This document shows positions 1 through 7,876 of a DNA stretch of 64,000 bases, in pieces (position 1 is the stretch's first letter; each line of letters starts with the position of its first letter). This DNA comes from Thermoplasmatales archaeon SW_10_69_26 (GTDB taxonomy: Archaea; Thermoplasmatota; SW-10-69-26). The notes beneath the pieces were generated by a model. The model ran no database searches and was not told where the DNA came from. It saw only the letters and a list, made by a program, of their open reading frames with translations. Position numbers and translations under genes: made by a program. Location of the stretch: the NCBI GenBank assembly GCA_003009755.1, contig PXUB01000032.1, positions 81,672 to 145,671 of the forward strand. The letters are read 5' to 3'.

Positions 1-374
1 CACGGTCTCGTCGGGGTCGAGCTCGGCGAAGGCCCGCTGGAGGGCCGCCTCGTCCCCGCCGCCGAGCGGGGCCGCCTCGACGCTGGCCGCGCCCGTGAGG
101 CAGGCGCCCTCGTCGGGGCTCACGCGAACGGCGACCCCGGCGCCGCCAAGCCGACCTGCTCGCTGGGGTCCTCGAGGAAGACGCGGATCCGGTCCAGGCC
201 TTCGAGGGCCTCGTCGGGGAGATGGAGGCCGGCCTCGACCGCCATCGTGAGCCCGTCCTCGTCCCATCCCGGGACGCGCAGCGCCTCGAACCCGCGGGCG
301 AGACCGGCTTGCCGGGCGCGCTTGCCCTCGATCCGGTGCACGGGCAGGTGGACACCGCCAGCGGTGATCGCCAC
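1..374 (-). pseudogene. HMG-CoA synthase-like protein, 5' part only, apparent frameshift
   Basis: Starts at a GTG (374-372) just after the thiolase stop and runs off the left edge of the window. The first ~75 residues (MAITAGGVHLPVHR..., WDEDGLTMAVEAGL) resemble the N-terminus of archaeal HMG-CoA synthase-like proteins, which are normally encoded beside this kind of thiolase. The reading frame stops at 120. A different frame of the same strand continues from about 150 to base 1 with strong third-position G/C bias (GAGVAVRVSPDEGACLTGAA...). This suggests one frameshift near 140-150, either a real mutation or a sequencing/assembly error. Family assignment is moderate because catalytic residues lie outside the window. 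Confidence 0.45.
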
Positions 375-375
375 C

Positions 376-1539
376 TCAGGTCCCCCCTCGCTCGAGCACG
401 TGCACCGCGCACGTCGCCCCCGAGCCGCCGACGTTGTGCGTCAGCCCGGTCTCGGCGTCCGCGATCTGGCGGTCGCCGGCGCGAGAGAGCAACTGGTCGT
501 GGATCTCGGCCACCTGGGCGACGCCGGTCGCGCCCAGCGGGTGGCCTTTGCCCTTGAGGCCGCCGCTGGGGTTGACCACGCAGGCCCCGCCGCGATCGGT
601 GCGGCCCTCCGCCGTCGCGGGTCCGCCCTCGCCCTTGCCGGCCAGGCCCAGATCCTCGATCGCCAGGATCTCGGCGATCGTGAAGCAATCGTGCACCTCG
701 GCCAGGTCGACCTCCTCGATCGAGCGCCCCGCCTCCCTCAGGGCCTCCTCGCCGGCGGTCCGCGTGGCGGAGAGCTCGGTCAGGCTCGGCCGTTCGTGCA
801 GCGCCAGGTGGTCGCTGGCGGCGCCCGCTCCGGTGATCGTGGTGGCTTCGGCATCGATCTGGTCGGCCCTCGCGGCCGAGGTGAGCACGAGCGCGGCGGC
901 TCCATCCGTGGTGCCGCAGCAGTCGAACAGGCGCAGGGGGTCGGCCACGGTCGGCGAATCCATCACCCGCTCGAGGCCGACCTCCTTGCTGAACTGGGCG
1001 TTGGGGTTGTCGGCGGCGAAGCGGTGGTTCTTCACCGCGACCTGGGCCAGCTGCTCGCGCGTGGTGCCGTGTTCGTGGGCGTGGCGGGAGGCCATCAGGC
1101 CGTAGACGCCGGGGAACGTGGTGCCGGCCATGCGCTCCCAGGGCGTCTCGCCGGAGACGCCCAGCCAGTACCCGCTGCGGTGGCTGGGCTGGTCGTTCAT
1201 GCGCTCGAACCCGACGACGAGCGCCACCTCGCATCGACCCGCCTCGATCGCTTGCAGCGCCGAGCGGACCGCATAGCCGCCGCTTGCGCAGGCGTTCTCG
1301 ACCCGGTGGGCGGCTACGCCCTGCAGGCCCTCGATCCCGTTGACCAGAGCGGCCGGGTTGCCCAACTGGCCGCCGCCGAACGCCAGCGAGGCCCACCAGG
1401 CCTCGTCGACGTCCTCGGCCGCCAACCCTGCATCTCGCAACGCATCGTCGACGACGGACTCGACGCGAGGGAACGCATCGCCGCTGTACGCACCGAAGTT
1501 CGACATCCCGCAGCCGACCACGGCCACCTCGGGGCTCAT
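376..1539 (-). CDS. Archaeal thiolase family protein (acetyl-CoA C-acetyltransferase-like)
   Basis: A 387-residue thiolase, close to the usual ~390. The nucleophile Cys84 lies in ENACASGG, His283 in EVHDCF, His333 in GKGHPLGATG, and a second Cys377 in the C-terminal NVGGSGATCAV stretch. Archaeal thiolases of this SCP2-like group pair with HMG-CoA synthase and often a DUF35 protein, channelling acetoacetyl-CoA into mevalonate and isoprenoid lipid synthesis. The next gene on the strand is HMG-CoA-synthase-like and begins at 374, 2 bp beyond the stop, so the two are probably one transcript. The start sits only ~29 bp from the end of a MITE-like element, so the promoter region is rebuilt by that insertion. 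An acyl-CoA thiolase of another pathway cannot be excluded. Confidence 0.85.
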   Translation of the reverse strand: MSPEVAVVGCGMSNFGAYSGDAFPRVESVVDDALRDAGLAAEDVDEAWWASLAFGGGQLGNPAALVNGIEGLQGVAAHRVENACASGGYAVRSALQAIEAGRCEVALVVGFERMNDQPSHRSGYWLGVSGETPWERMAGTTFPGVYGLMASRHAHEHGTTREQLAQVAVKNHRFAADNPNAQFSKEVGLERVMDSPTVADPLRLFDCCGTTDGAAALVLTSAARADQIDAEATTITGAGAASDHLALHERPSLTELSATRTAGEEALREAGRSIEEVDLAEVHDCFTIAEILAIEDLGLAGKGEGGPATAEGRTDRGGACVVNPSGGLKGKGHPLGATGVAQVAEIHDQLLSRAGDRQIADAETGLTHNVGGSGATCAVHVLERGGT

Positions 1540-1567
1540 CTCGGCCGACCATGCGGGACGGGGCCCT

Positions 1568-1996
1568 TAGACTGCCGGTCTTGTTTTGCTTACGCTCTCG
1601 CGCCGGCCTCCCGAGAGGACGAGCCCGGAAGCTCGTGCGAGGGAGCGTGGCAAAATCGCGGAGCCTGAGGAACGCAACCCTCGGGCGTGATCTCCGGGCA
1701 CGACAACGAGGGGGCCCGCCTTAGACCGGCGCACCAGAACATTTCCGGTCCCACGGTCTCCCCCTACAAGCGGTTGGCCAGGAGAAGTTCACCGGATCGA
1801 GGGGGAGCGGTCTCCGTGACCCCCCTCACGGCGAGGCCGCCCTCAGGCCGGTGACGACGCGAGGTCCCCACGTCCGCGGGTTGCAAGCGTTGTCGCCGTC
1901 GACCTCGAAAGGCCTGTGGGCCTTCCGTCGTCTCGGCTCCGCGCTTTCACCGCCTGAGGGCGGCGAGAGCCTAACCCAAGCATCGCCGGCAGTCTA
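1568..1996. mobile_element. MITE-like stem-loop element, copy A
   Basis: Bounded by TA dinucleotides (1568-1569 and 1995-1996). The ends are inverted: GACTGCCGG..., then a subterminal GCTCTCGC block, mirrored on the right as GCGAGAGC...CCGGCAGTC. No protein-coding frame is convincing. Copies B (24926-25300, opposite orientation) and C (49895-50080) share its blocks. Internal hairpins include 1619-1636 (ACGAGC/GCTCGT) and 1909-1924 (AAGGCC/GGCCTT), whose equivalents in the other copies use different but still complementary bases. The outermost bases match the ends of the IS630 element at 7874-9005, which suggests that transposase moved it. It fills the gap between the thiolase start and the secreted-protein gene. 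Confidence 0.75.
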
Positions 1997-2022
1997 GCTT
2001 GACGGCCCGGCGGAAGACGCGA

Positions 2023-2709
2023 TCAGCGTCGGCGCAAGGCGACGGCGCCGGCCACGAGGGCAAGCGGAGCGACCCAGGGACCGAACGGGATGCCGTTGCC
2101 GTCCCCGCCGCCGTCCTCGCCACCGTCGGTGGTGCCGTTGCCGCCGCTGCTGCCCCCGGTCGTCTCGTCGCCATCCGTGGCACCGCCGTCGGTGGTGCCG
2201 GCGTCGCTGGAGGCGACCGTGACGGGCAGGCTCGTCGTTCCCTCGGCGGAGGGGAACTCGCCGTTGCAGCTTCCCTCGGGCGGGCCGTAGTTGCCGCCGG
2301 GGAAGGTGCCCGTGACCGTGACCTCGCGGTCGCCGCCGGAAGCGGTGTTGGCGGCCTGCACGGTGACGGTGGTCTCCTGGGAGTTGTTGTAGCCGCCGGC
2401 CGCCGTCCCCGAGTTGTGGATCCCTTGCGTGTCCGAGAACACGAGCTCGGAGGGATCGGCCAGACCGGTGACGCCGTTCGGGTTGGAGACGCTCACGTTG
2501 ACCGGGAGCTCCTCGTTCTCGGCGCAACTGAAGTTGTCACCCGTCAACCGGACCAGCACCGTGACGTCCTTGGACTCGCCCGGCGACAGCTCGCCGGCTT
2601 CGTCTTGCGGTTCGAGCTCCACCGAGAAAGAGGGCTGCTGAGCAGCCGCCAGGCCAGCGATGGCAAGCAGCGCGGCGACCGTCAAAGCCCCGATCGTTCG
2701 TGAACCCAC
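2023..2709 (-). CDS. Secreted, C-terminally anchored protein of unknown function
   Basis: A GTG at 2709 is preferred because it puts the signal peptide (RTIGALTVAALLAIAGLAAA) at the N-terminus; the frame stays open to 2781. The mature part is a ~150-residue beta-rich, acidic domain with several N-x-S/T sequons (candidate AglB glycosylation sites) and Cys pairs. A low-complexity T/D/G/S linker follows (GTTDGGATDGDETT...), then a C-terminal hydrophobic helix ending in RRR. That architecture resembles archaeal surface proteins with PGF-CTERM-like anchors, though the tripartite motif is not exact (PFG instead of PGF). Probably an exported cell-surface protein. No enzymatic motif is seen. Confidence 0.7.
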   Translation of the reverse strand: MGSRTIGALTVAALLAIAGLAAAQQPSFSVELEPQDEAGELSPGESKDVTVLVRLTGDNFSCAENEELPVNVSVSNPNGVTGLADPSELVFSDTQGIHNSGTAAGGYNNSQETTVTVQAANTASGGDREVTVTGTFPGGNYGPPEGSCNGEFPSAEGTTSLPVTVASSDAGTTDGGATDGDETTGGSSGGNGTTDGGEDGGGDGNGIPFGPWVAPLALVAGAVALRRR

Positions 2710-2950
2710 GGAGTCACACCCACGCTGGTGGACGAGGTTCCGGCCCTTGACGATTGTGGATTCGGCCTCGAACACTCTCACCCACGGGTGTGGTCTGGGC
2801 CCCGGCCGACGTCCGGCCCCTCATCCCCCGCAAGGTCGCCAACCACGACCGTGACGTTGCTCTCTGCGATCGCTCGCGGCCTCGTCCGCCAGCGCCGGGT
2901 CAGGCAGCTGCTCGAGGCCCAGGACGATCCCGGCGACCTCGAACGCGGCT

Positions 2951-3319
2951 TCACGCCGGCTGGGACCGCTCGAGCTGGATCTGAGCAGCCCCCATCGTCC
3001 CGCTGATCGGTGGGTTGGGCTTGCGGACGCGGACGACGCACCGCCGCCAGTGCAGGCCCTCGAGCGCGTCGAGGATCTCCTCGGCCAGTCCCTCCAACAG
3101 CGGGTGCTCGTCCTCCGAGATGACGCGGTCGATGCGATCGTGGACCTCGCGGTAGTCGATCGTGCGATCCAACGAGTGAACCGAGCCCTCACCCATGGGG
3201 ATCTCCAAGTCCACGTCCACCTCGACGTGCGTGCCGACGGTGCGTTCCTCCTCGGTGTGGCCGATGCGGCCGAAGAAGCGCATCTCGTCGAGGCTCATCA
3301 GCGCGACGTCGTCGCTCAT
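2951..3319 (-). CDS. folB: Dihydroneopterin aldolase
   Basis: A 122-residue protein, the normal FolB size. Recognisable features are the N-terminal LDEMRFFGRIGHTEEER segment, the central T-IDYREVHDRI block and the C-terminal VVRVRKPNPPI strand typical of the FolB/DHNA fold. The enzyme cleaves 7,8-dihydroneopterin to 6-hydroxymethyl-dihydropterin and glycolaldehyde in folate synthesis. Its start overlaps the end of folP by 4 bp (ATGA), so it is the last gene of a folB-folP-folC-purN operon read leftwards. No folK is seen beside it. The 130 bp after its stop keep coding-like base bias in another frame but match nothing recognised. Confidence 0.9.
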   Translation of the reverse strand: MSDDVALMSLDEMRFFGRIGHTEEERTVGTHVEVDVDLEIPMGEGSVHSLDRTIDYREVHDRIDRVISEDEHPLLEGLAEEILDALEGLHWRRCVVRVRKPNPPISGTMGAAQIQLERSQPA

Positions 3320-4143
3320 CGTGGATCCAACGCCTCCGCCGTCCGCACCGCGTCCAGGGTCTCGGGTACATCGTGCACCCGAACGATGGCGGCCCCGTCG
3401 CGGGCCGCCAACGTCGCCACGGCCAGCGAGCCGGGCAACCGCTCGTCCACCTCGCGGTCCAGCAGGTCGGCGAACATCGACTTGCGGGACACGCCGACGA
3501 GGAGGGGGTAACCGAGACCGGCCAGCGAGGAGGTGGCGCGCAACAGCTCGAGGTTGTGCGCGAGCCGCTTGCCGAACCCGATCCCTGGATCGAGCGTGAT
3601 CGCATCCCGCTCGATGCCGGCCGCTCGCGCGGCCTCGGCTCGCTCCAGCAGGAACGCGGCGACCTCGGCGCGCACGTTCTCGTAGGAGGGATCGGCCTGC
3701 ATGACGTCGGGCGTGCCCTGCCGATGCATGAGCACGATGTCGGCCCCGTGGTCGGCGACCACGTCGAACATGCGCTCGTCGTCGCGCCCGGCGCTGACGT
3801 CGTTCACGATCGCCGCCCCGGCCTCCAGGGCGCGATCGGCCACCGCGGCCCGGCGGGTGTCGACGCTGATCGGCACGTCGACCACGTCGTCGATCGCCTC
3901 GACGGCGGGCACGACGCGCTCGAGCTCGTCCCTCTCGGGAACCGGATCGGCGCCCGGTCGGGTGCTTTCGCCGCCGACGTCGAGCACGTCGGCGCCCTGC
4001 TCGGCCATCCGGCGGGCCCGCCGGACGGCGTCCTCGGCCTCGGGGGCGCGGCTGTCGGCGTAGAAGCTGTCGGGGGTGACGTTCACGACGCCCATGACGA
4101 GCGGGCGCCCGGCCTGCGCGAACCGGTCGCGGATCGGGCCCAT
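3316..4143 (-). CDS. folP: Dihydropteroate synthase
   Basis: A 275-residue TIM-barrel pterin-binding enzyme. Signature segments are GVVNVTPDSF near the N-terminus, DVGGESTRPGA, the SVDTRR strand, IVNDVSAG, DPGIGFGK and the C-terminal LLVGVSRKSM with the conserved Ser-Arg-Lys. It joins hydroxymethyl-dihydropterin pyrophosphate to p-aminobenzoate or a related arylamine in folate/pterin synthesis. It overlaps folB by 4 bp and follows folC with a 1 bp gap, so translation is probably coupled. Length and motifs are standard. Confidence 0.95.
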   Translation of the reverse strand: MGPIRDRFAQAGRPLVMGVVNVTPDSFYADSRAPEAEDAVRRARRMAEQGADVLDVGGESTRPGADPVPERDELERVVPAVEAIDDVVDVPISVDTRRAAVADRALEAGAAIVNDVSAGRDDERMFDVVADHGADIVLMHRQGTPDVMQADPSYENVRAEVAAFLLERAEAARAAGIERDAITLDPGIGFGKRLAHNLELLRATSSLAGLGYPLLVGVSRKSMFADLLDREVDERLPGSLAVATLAARDGAAIVRVHDVPETLDAVRTAEALDPR

Positions 4144-4144
4144 C

Positions 4145-5434
4145 TCAGCCGACCAGGTCCGGCGCGATGTCGAGCACGCGGCCGGCGAGATAGAAGGAAC
4201 CGAACACGACCACGGCGTCCTCCGGGTTGGCGGTGCCGAGCATCGTCTTCAGCGCCGTGTGGATGTTGTGGACGGTGCGAACCCGCGAGCAGTGGCGCTC
4301 GGCCTCGCCGGCCAGCGCCTTCGCGTTCAGGCCGCGGTCGCCGCTTCCGGGCGGCTTGGTGACGAACACCTCGCGGCTCTCCGGCGCCATGATCTCCATC
4401 ATGGAGCCGTAGTCCTTGTCGCGAAGCGCGCCGAACATGATGAAGTAGCGCTCGAACTCCCTCTCCTGCAGGAAGGACCGCAGCGTCTTCACCGCGTCCG
4501 GGTTGTGGGCACCGTCGATGATGAACGCCGGCTCCTTCTGCGCGACGTCCATGCGGCCCGGCAGATCGGTGGCTTCGATCCCGGCGGGCACGCCGGCGTC
4601 CTCGGCCTCGAGATCCGTCTCCTCCCGCAGCAGCTGGAAGGTGTGCGCGGCGAGGGCGGCGTTCTCGGCCATGTGCTCGCCCGGCATCGAGGAATGCAGT
4701 TCCCCCCAGGGCGAGTCGGGGATGGTGAACCGGACGCCGTCGAGGTCGTTGGCCTGGATCTGCGGGGAGCCCAGCGAGCGAAGCACCTTCAGCGGCGCGC
4801 GTCGCTTCGCGGCCTCGCTCCACACGGACTTGAGTGCGAGCCCGTCGGCGCCGGTGACGACCGGCACACCTTTGCGCAGGATGCCGGCCTTCTCGCGGGC
4901 GATCTGCTCGTCGCTGGAGCCCAGGTGCTCGGCGTGCTCGATCCCGACGTTCGTGATGACGGTCGCCTCGGGGTCCCGGAGAACGTTCGTGGCGTCCTTC
5001 CTGCCGCCGAGCCCGACCTCGATCACGGCGTAGTCCACGTCGGCCTCGGCGAAGTGCACCAGCGCCATGGCCGTCAGGGTCTCGAAGAACGTCGGCTCGA
5101 GGCCGGCGTCCTCGGCCTGATCCATGACGCGCTGGGCGACGTCGGCGAACGTGTCCTCGTCGACGTTCTCCTCGTCGACGCGGATCCGTTCGGTGACGGT
5201 GTGGACGTGCGGGCTGGCGTACGTGCCGACGCGCTGCCCGGCCGAGACGAGCATGTTCGAGAGGAACGCGCACACCGACCCCTTGCCGTTGGTGCCGGCC
5301 ACGTGCACCGACTCGAACTGGTCCTGGGGGTTGCCCAGCGCGTCCAGCAGGTTCTCGATCGTGTCGAGCTCGAGGTTGATCTCTCGCTCGCGCAGGGCCT
5401 CCAGCCGTTCCATCGTGGACTCTGCCTCAGCCAT
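4145..5434 (-). CDS. folC: Folylpolyglutamate/dihydrofolate synthase (Mur ligase family)
   Basis: The ATG at 5434 (MAEAESTMERLEALRER) gives about 429 residues, typical of FolC. The open frame extends further into purN but loses homology there. The P-loop is VAGTNGKGSVCAFLSNML near residue 50, followed by SPHVHTVTERIRV, the EVGLGGRKDATN block and the C-terminal domain motif IIDGAHNPDAVKTL. The enzyme adds glutamate to dihydropteroate and to reduced folates in an ATP-dependent step. The start lies inside the end of purN (8 bp overlap) and the stop is 1 bp from folP, so it is mid-operon. Confidence 0.93.
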   Translation of the reverse strand: MAEAESTMERLEALREREINLELDTIENLLDALGNPQDQFESVHVAGTNGKGSVCAFLSNMLVSAGQRVGTYASPHVHTVTERIRVDEENVDEDTFADVAQRVMDQAEDAGLEPTFFETLTAMALVHFAEADVDYAVIEVGLGGRKDATNVLRDPEATVITNVGIEHAEHLGSSDEQIAREKAGILRKGVPVVTGADGLALKSVWSEAAKRRAPLKVLRSLGSPQIQANDLDGVRFTIPDSPWGELHSSMPGEHMAENAALAAHTFQLLREETDLEAEDAGVPAGIEATDLPGRMDVAQKEPAFIIDGAHNPDAVKTLRSFLQEREFERYFIMFGALRDKDYGSMMEIMAPESREVFVTKPPGSGDRGLNAKALAGEAERHCSRVRTVHNIHTALKTMLGTANPEDAVVVFGSFYLAGRVLDIAPDLVG

Positions 5435-6080
5435 CGTCAGCCACCTCCGGTACGATCCTCCCCTCGATGTCGACGTCTCCCTTGATGTGCACCCGTCCGT
5501 CCTCGATCGACAGCCGCCCCTCGGCGAACAGGCGGACGCTGGCGGGCAGGATCTCGTGCTCGGTCGCGAGGATCCGCTGGCTGAGCTGCTCCCGATCGTC
5601 GTCGGGGCGTACCGGGACCGCCGACTGGAGGATGATCGGGCCCGCGTCCACCTCTTCGGTGACGAAATGCGTCGTCGCACCAGCGACGCGGACGCCGGCG
5701 TCGAGGGCCTGGTGTTGGGCGTCCGTGCCGCGGAAGGAAGGCAAAAGCGCCGGGTGGATGTTGATCACGCGTTGCGGGAACGCAGAGAGGAACGTGGACG
5801 TGAGAATCCGCATGAAGCCGGCCAAGACCACGAGGTCGACATCGCGGTCCTCGAGCGCGTCGGCCAGCTCGGCGTCGTAGGCCTCGCGGTCCCTGCCGTC
5901 GGGGTCGAGGACCATCGTTTCCACGTCGAAGTGTCGCGCTCGCTCGAGCGCTCGAGCGTCGTCCTGATCGGAGACGACCACCTCGATGGACGCCGGCCCC
6001 AACCGGTCCCCCTGCTCGGCTTCGAGCAGGGCTCGGAGGTTGGTTCCGCGTCCGGAGGCGAGCACGGCGACGGAGAGCAT
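5427..6080 (-). CDS. purN: Phosphoribosylglycinamide formyltransferase
   Basis: A 217-residue PurN. The N-terminal LASGRGTNLRALL loop binds the ribotide. The catalytic triad is Asn107 and His109 in VINIHPALLPSFRGTD and Asp145 in THFVTEEVDAGPII. It transfers formyl from 10-formyl-tetrahydrofolate to GAR in purine synthesis, which explains its place at the head of a folate operon. It is the promoter-proximal gene. A TATA-like TTATAC lies at 6123-6128 in the ~200 bp spacer shared with the divergent helicase gene, but on which strand it acts is unclear. Confidence 0.95.
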   Translation of the reverse strand: MLSVAVLASGRGTNLRALLEAEQGDRLGPASIEVVVSDQDDARALERARHFDVETMVLDPDGRDREAYDAELADALEDRDVDLVVLAGFMRILTSTFLSAFPQRVINIHPALLPSFRGTDAQHQALDAGVRVAGATTHFVTEEVDAGPIILQSAVPVRPDDDREQLSQRILATEHEILPASVRLFAEGRLSIEDGRVHIKGDVDIEGRIVPEVADDG

Positions 6081-6256
6081 CGTGGATAGACCTTCCTCAG
6101 TACGTGCCTTAGGCTTGGCGGGTGGTTATACATTTCCCTCCGAGGGCGCGCAGGCGACCGCTATCCGTGGTAGGACGTGCCTAGGGACGTTCTCGGCGAC
6201 CGGGAGCCTGGCATGGGTCTCCGGGGCGAGCGCGTTCGCGGTTCCTGGTGCAAGGG

Positions 6257-6262
6257 TTATAC
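6257..6262 (+). promoter_or_regulatory. Putative TATA box of the helicase gene
   Basis: TTATAC, about 28 bp before the GTG at 6287, the spacing expected for an archaeal leaderless transcript. It is supported only by sequence and spacing. Confidence 0.4.
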
Positions 6263-6286
6263 GGAACCGTCGGGCTCCCAGGCCGC

Positions 6287-7876
6287 GTGGGTCACGACCA
6301 GGTCGACCTCGACACGTTCCTGGAGGAGGGCATCCCCGAGCCCGCGGACCCGGGCGCGACCGGTGAGCCTTCCTACGTCAGCCACCCGATGGTGGAGCCC
6401 GAGACGCTCGAGGAGCGCCCCTACCAGACCGAGCTGGCCGAGCAGGCCCACGGCCGTCGAACGCTGGTCGTGCTCCCGACCGGGCTCGGCAAGACGATGG
6501 TGGCGGCGTTGCTGGCCGCCGAGGTCCTGCAGAACCGCGAGGGCAAGGTCGTGTTCCTCGCCCCGACCCGGCCGCTGGTCCAACAGCACGAGGAGACCTT
6601 CGAGGAGCTGTTGCGCGCCCGGGACCAGGTCGCGCTCAGCGGCTCGGTCCCCGCCCAGCGTCGGGCCGAGCTCTTCGCGGAGAACCGGGTCATCTTCTCC
6701 ACGCCCCAGGGCCTGCGCAACGATCTCGAGGCTGGGCTCGTCGACATCGACGACGTCGGCCTGCTGGTCTTCGACGAGGCCCACCGCGCCGTCGGCGACT
6801 ACGCCTACGTCGACATCGGGCAACGCTACCGCTACGCCTGTCCCGAGGGCACCGTCCTCGGTCTCACCGCCTCCCCCGGCGGCGACGAGGAGCGCATCCA
6901 GGAGGTCGTCGACAACCTCGGCATCCACGAGATCCTCAGTCGCGACGCCGAGGACCCCAGCGTCAAGCCCTACGTCAAGGAGACGAAGGTCCGCTGGGTC
7001 AAGCTGCAGCTCACGCCTGTGATGGAGGCCGTGCAAGCCCGGCTGCAGAACGTCGTCGACGAGCGTGCCAAGCCCCTGAAAGAGGCCCGCTACCTCGAGC
7101 CCAAGCCCTACGTCTCCCGGACCGACGCGATCGAGGCCGGCAAGAAGATCCGGGCCGAGCTCGACGACGCCGAGAACAAGGGGCCGCTGTTCGGCATGTT
7201 GTTAAACCAGGGCGTCGTCATGCAGGCCCTGCACTGCCTCGAGCTCGTCGAGACGCAGGGTGTCGAGCCGTTGCAGACGTACCTCGCCCGCCTCATGCAG
7301 GACGAGGATCCCTCCCGCAGCGCGGAGGCCTTCGCCAAGGACCCCCAGGTCACGGACGTCTGGGCCCGCATCCAGGACTGGCCCCACCCCAGCCATCCCA
7401 AGATCGAGGCCTTGATCGAGACGTTGACCCGCGAGCTGGCCGACAACCCCGATGGCCTCGTCATCGTGTTCGCCCAGTACCGGGACACGATCAACTCGAT
7501 CCTCGAAGCCCTCGAGGACGAGGGCATCGACGCCGAGAAGTTCGTCGGCCAGTCCGACCGCGACGGCGACGAGGGCATGAGTCAGGACGAGCAAAAGGAG
7601 GTGCTCGACCGCATGCGCGCCGGCGAGTTCCGCGTGCTCGTCGCCTCCAGCGTCGCCGAGGAGGGGCTGGACATCCCCAGCGTGGACCTCGTCGTGTTCT
7701 ACGAGCCCGTGCCCAGCGAGATCCGGCTCATCCAGCGCCGCGGCCGCACCGGCCGCCAAAGCGTGGGCCGCATGGTCGTCCTCATCACCGAGGACACCCG
7801 CGACGAAGCCTTCATGCACGCCGCCATGAGCCGGGAGAAGAAGATGCGCCGCCTGGTCAAGGATCTGGGCGACTAG
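6287..7876 (+). CDS. Hef-type superfamily 2 helicase without nuclease domain
   Basis: The frame is open from 6248. The GTG at 6287 is preferred because a TATA-like TTATAC at 6257-6262 lies ~28 bp upstream, suggesting a leaderless start; the ATG at 6389 is an alternative. Helicase motifs are clear: RPYQTELAE (Q-like), LPTGLGKTM (Walker A), FLAPTRPLVQQH (Ia), LLVFDEAHRAV (II), LGLTASPGG (III), VIVFAQYRDT (IV), VASSVAEEGLDIPSVDLV (V) and LIQRRGRTGR (VI). This is the Hef/FANCM/Mph1 arrangement acting on stalled forks and branched DNA. Canonical archaeal Hef carries a C-terminal ERCC4 nuclease plus HhH, absent here: the protein ends at RRLVKDLGD. The stop codon TAG uses the TA target plus the first base of the IS630 element. 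The pre-insertion codon would have been TAA, so the IS did not truncate it. Confidence 0.87.
   Translation: MGHDQVDLDTFLEEGIPEPADPGATGEPSYVSHPMVEPETLEERPYQTELAEQAHGRRTLVVLPTGLGKTMVAALLAAEVLQNREGKVVFLAPTRPLVQQHEETFEELLRARDQVALSGSVPAQRRAELFAENRVIFSTPQGLRNDLEAGLVDIDDVGLLVFDEAHRAVGDYAYVDIGQRYRYACPEGTVLGLTASPGGDEERIQEVVDNLGIHEILSRDAEDPSVKPYVKETKVRWVKLQLTPVMEAVQARLQNVVDERAKPLKEARYLEPKPYVSRTDAIEAGKKIRAELDDAENKGPLFGMLLNQGVVMQALHCLELVETQGVEPLQTYLARLMQDEDPSRSAEAFAKDPQVTDVWARIQDWPHPSHPKIEALIETLTRELADNPDGLVIVFAQYRDTINSILEALEDEGIDAEKFVGQSDRDGDEGMSQDEQKEVLDRMRAGEFRVLVASSVAEEGLDIPSVDLVVFYEPVPSEIRLIQRRGRTGRQSVGRMVVLITEDTRDEAFMHAAMSREKKMRRLVKDLGD

Noticed and set aside
247-1668. Long open frame opposite the thiolase gene
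   Set aside because: It is the antisense shadow of a well-supported gene in GC-rich DNA, with low-complexity Arg/Gly/Ala content.
1568-1996. CRISPR or tandem repeat array
   Set aside because: Hairpins are dispersed and different, with no regular repeat-spacer pattern. Nowhere in the window is there a CRISPR array.
2821-2950. Coding-like frame after folB, considered as a folK remnant
   Set aside because: The bias is real (EVAGIVLGLEQLPDP...) but no HPPK motif is present and no start fits.
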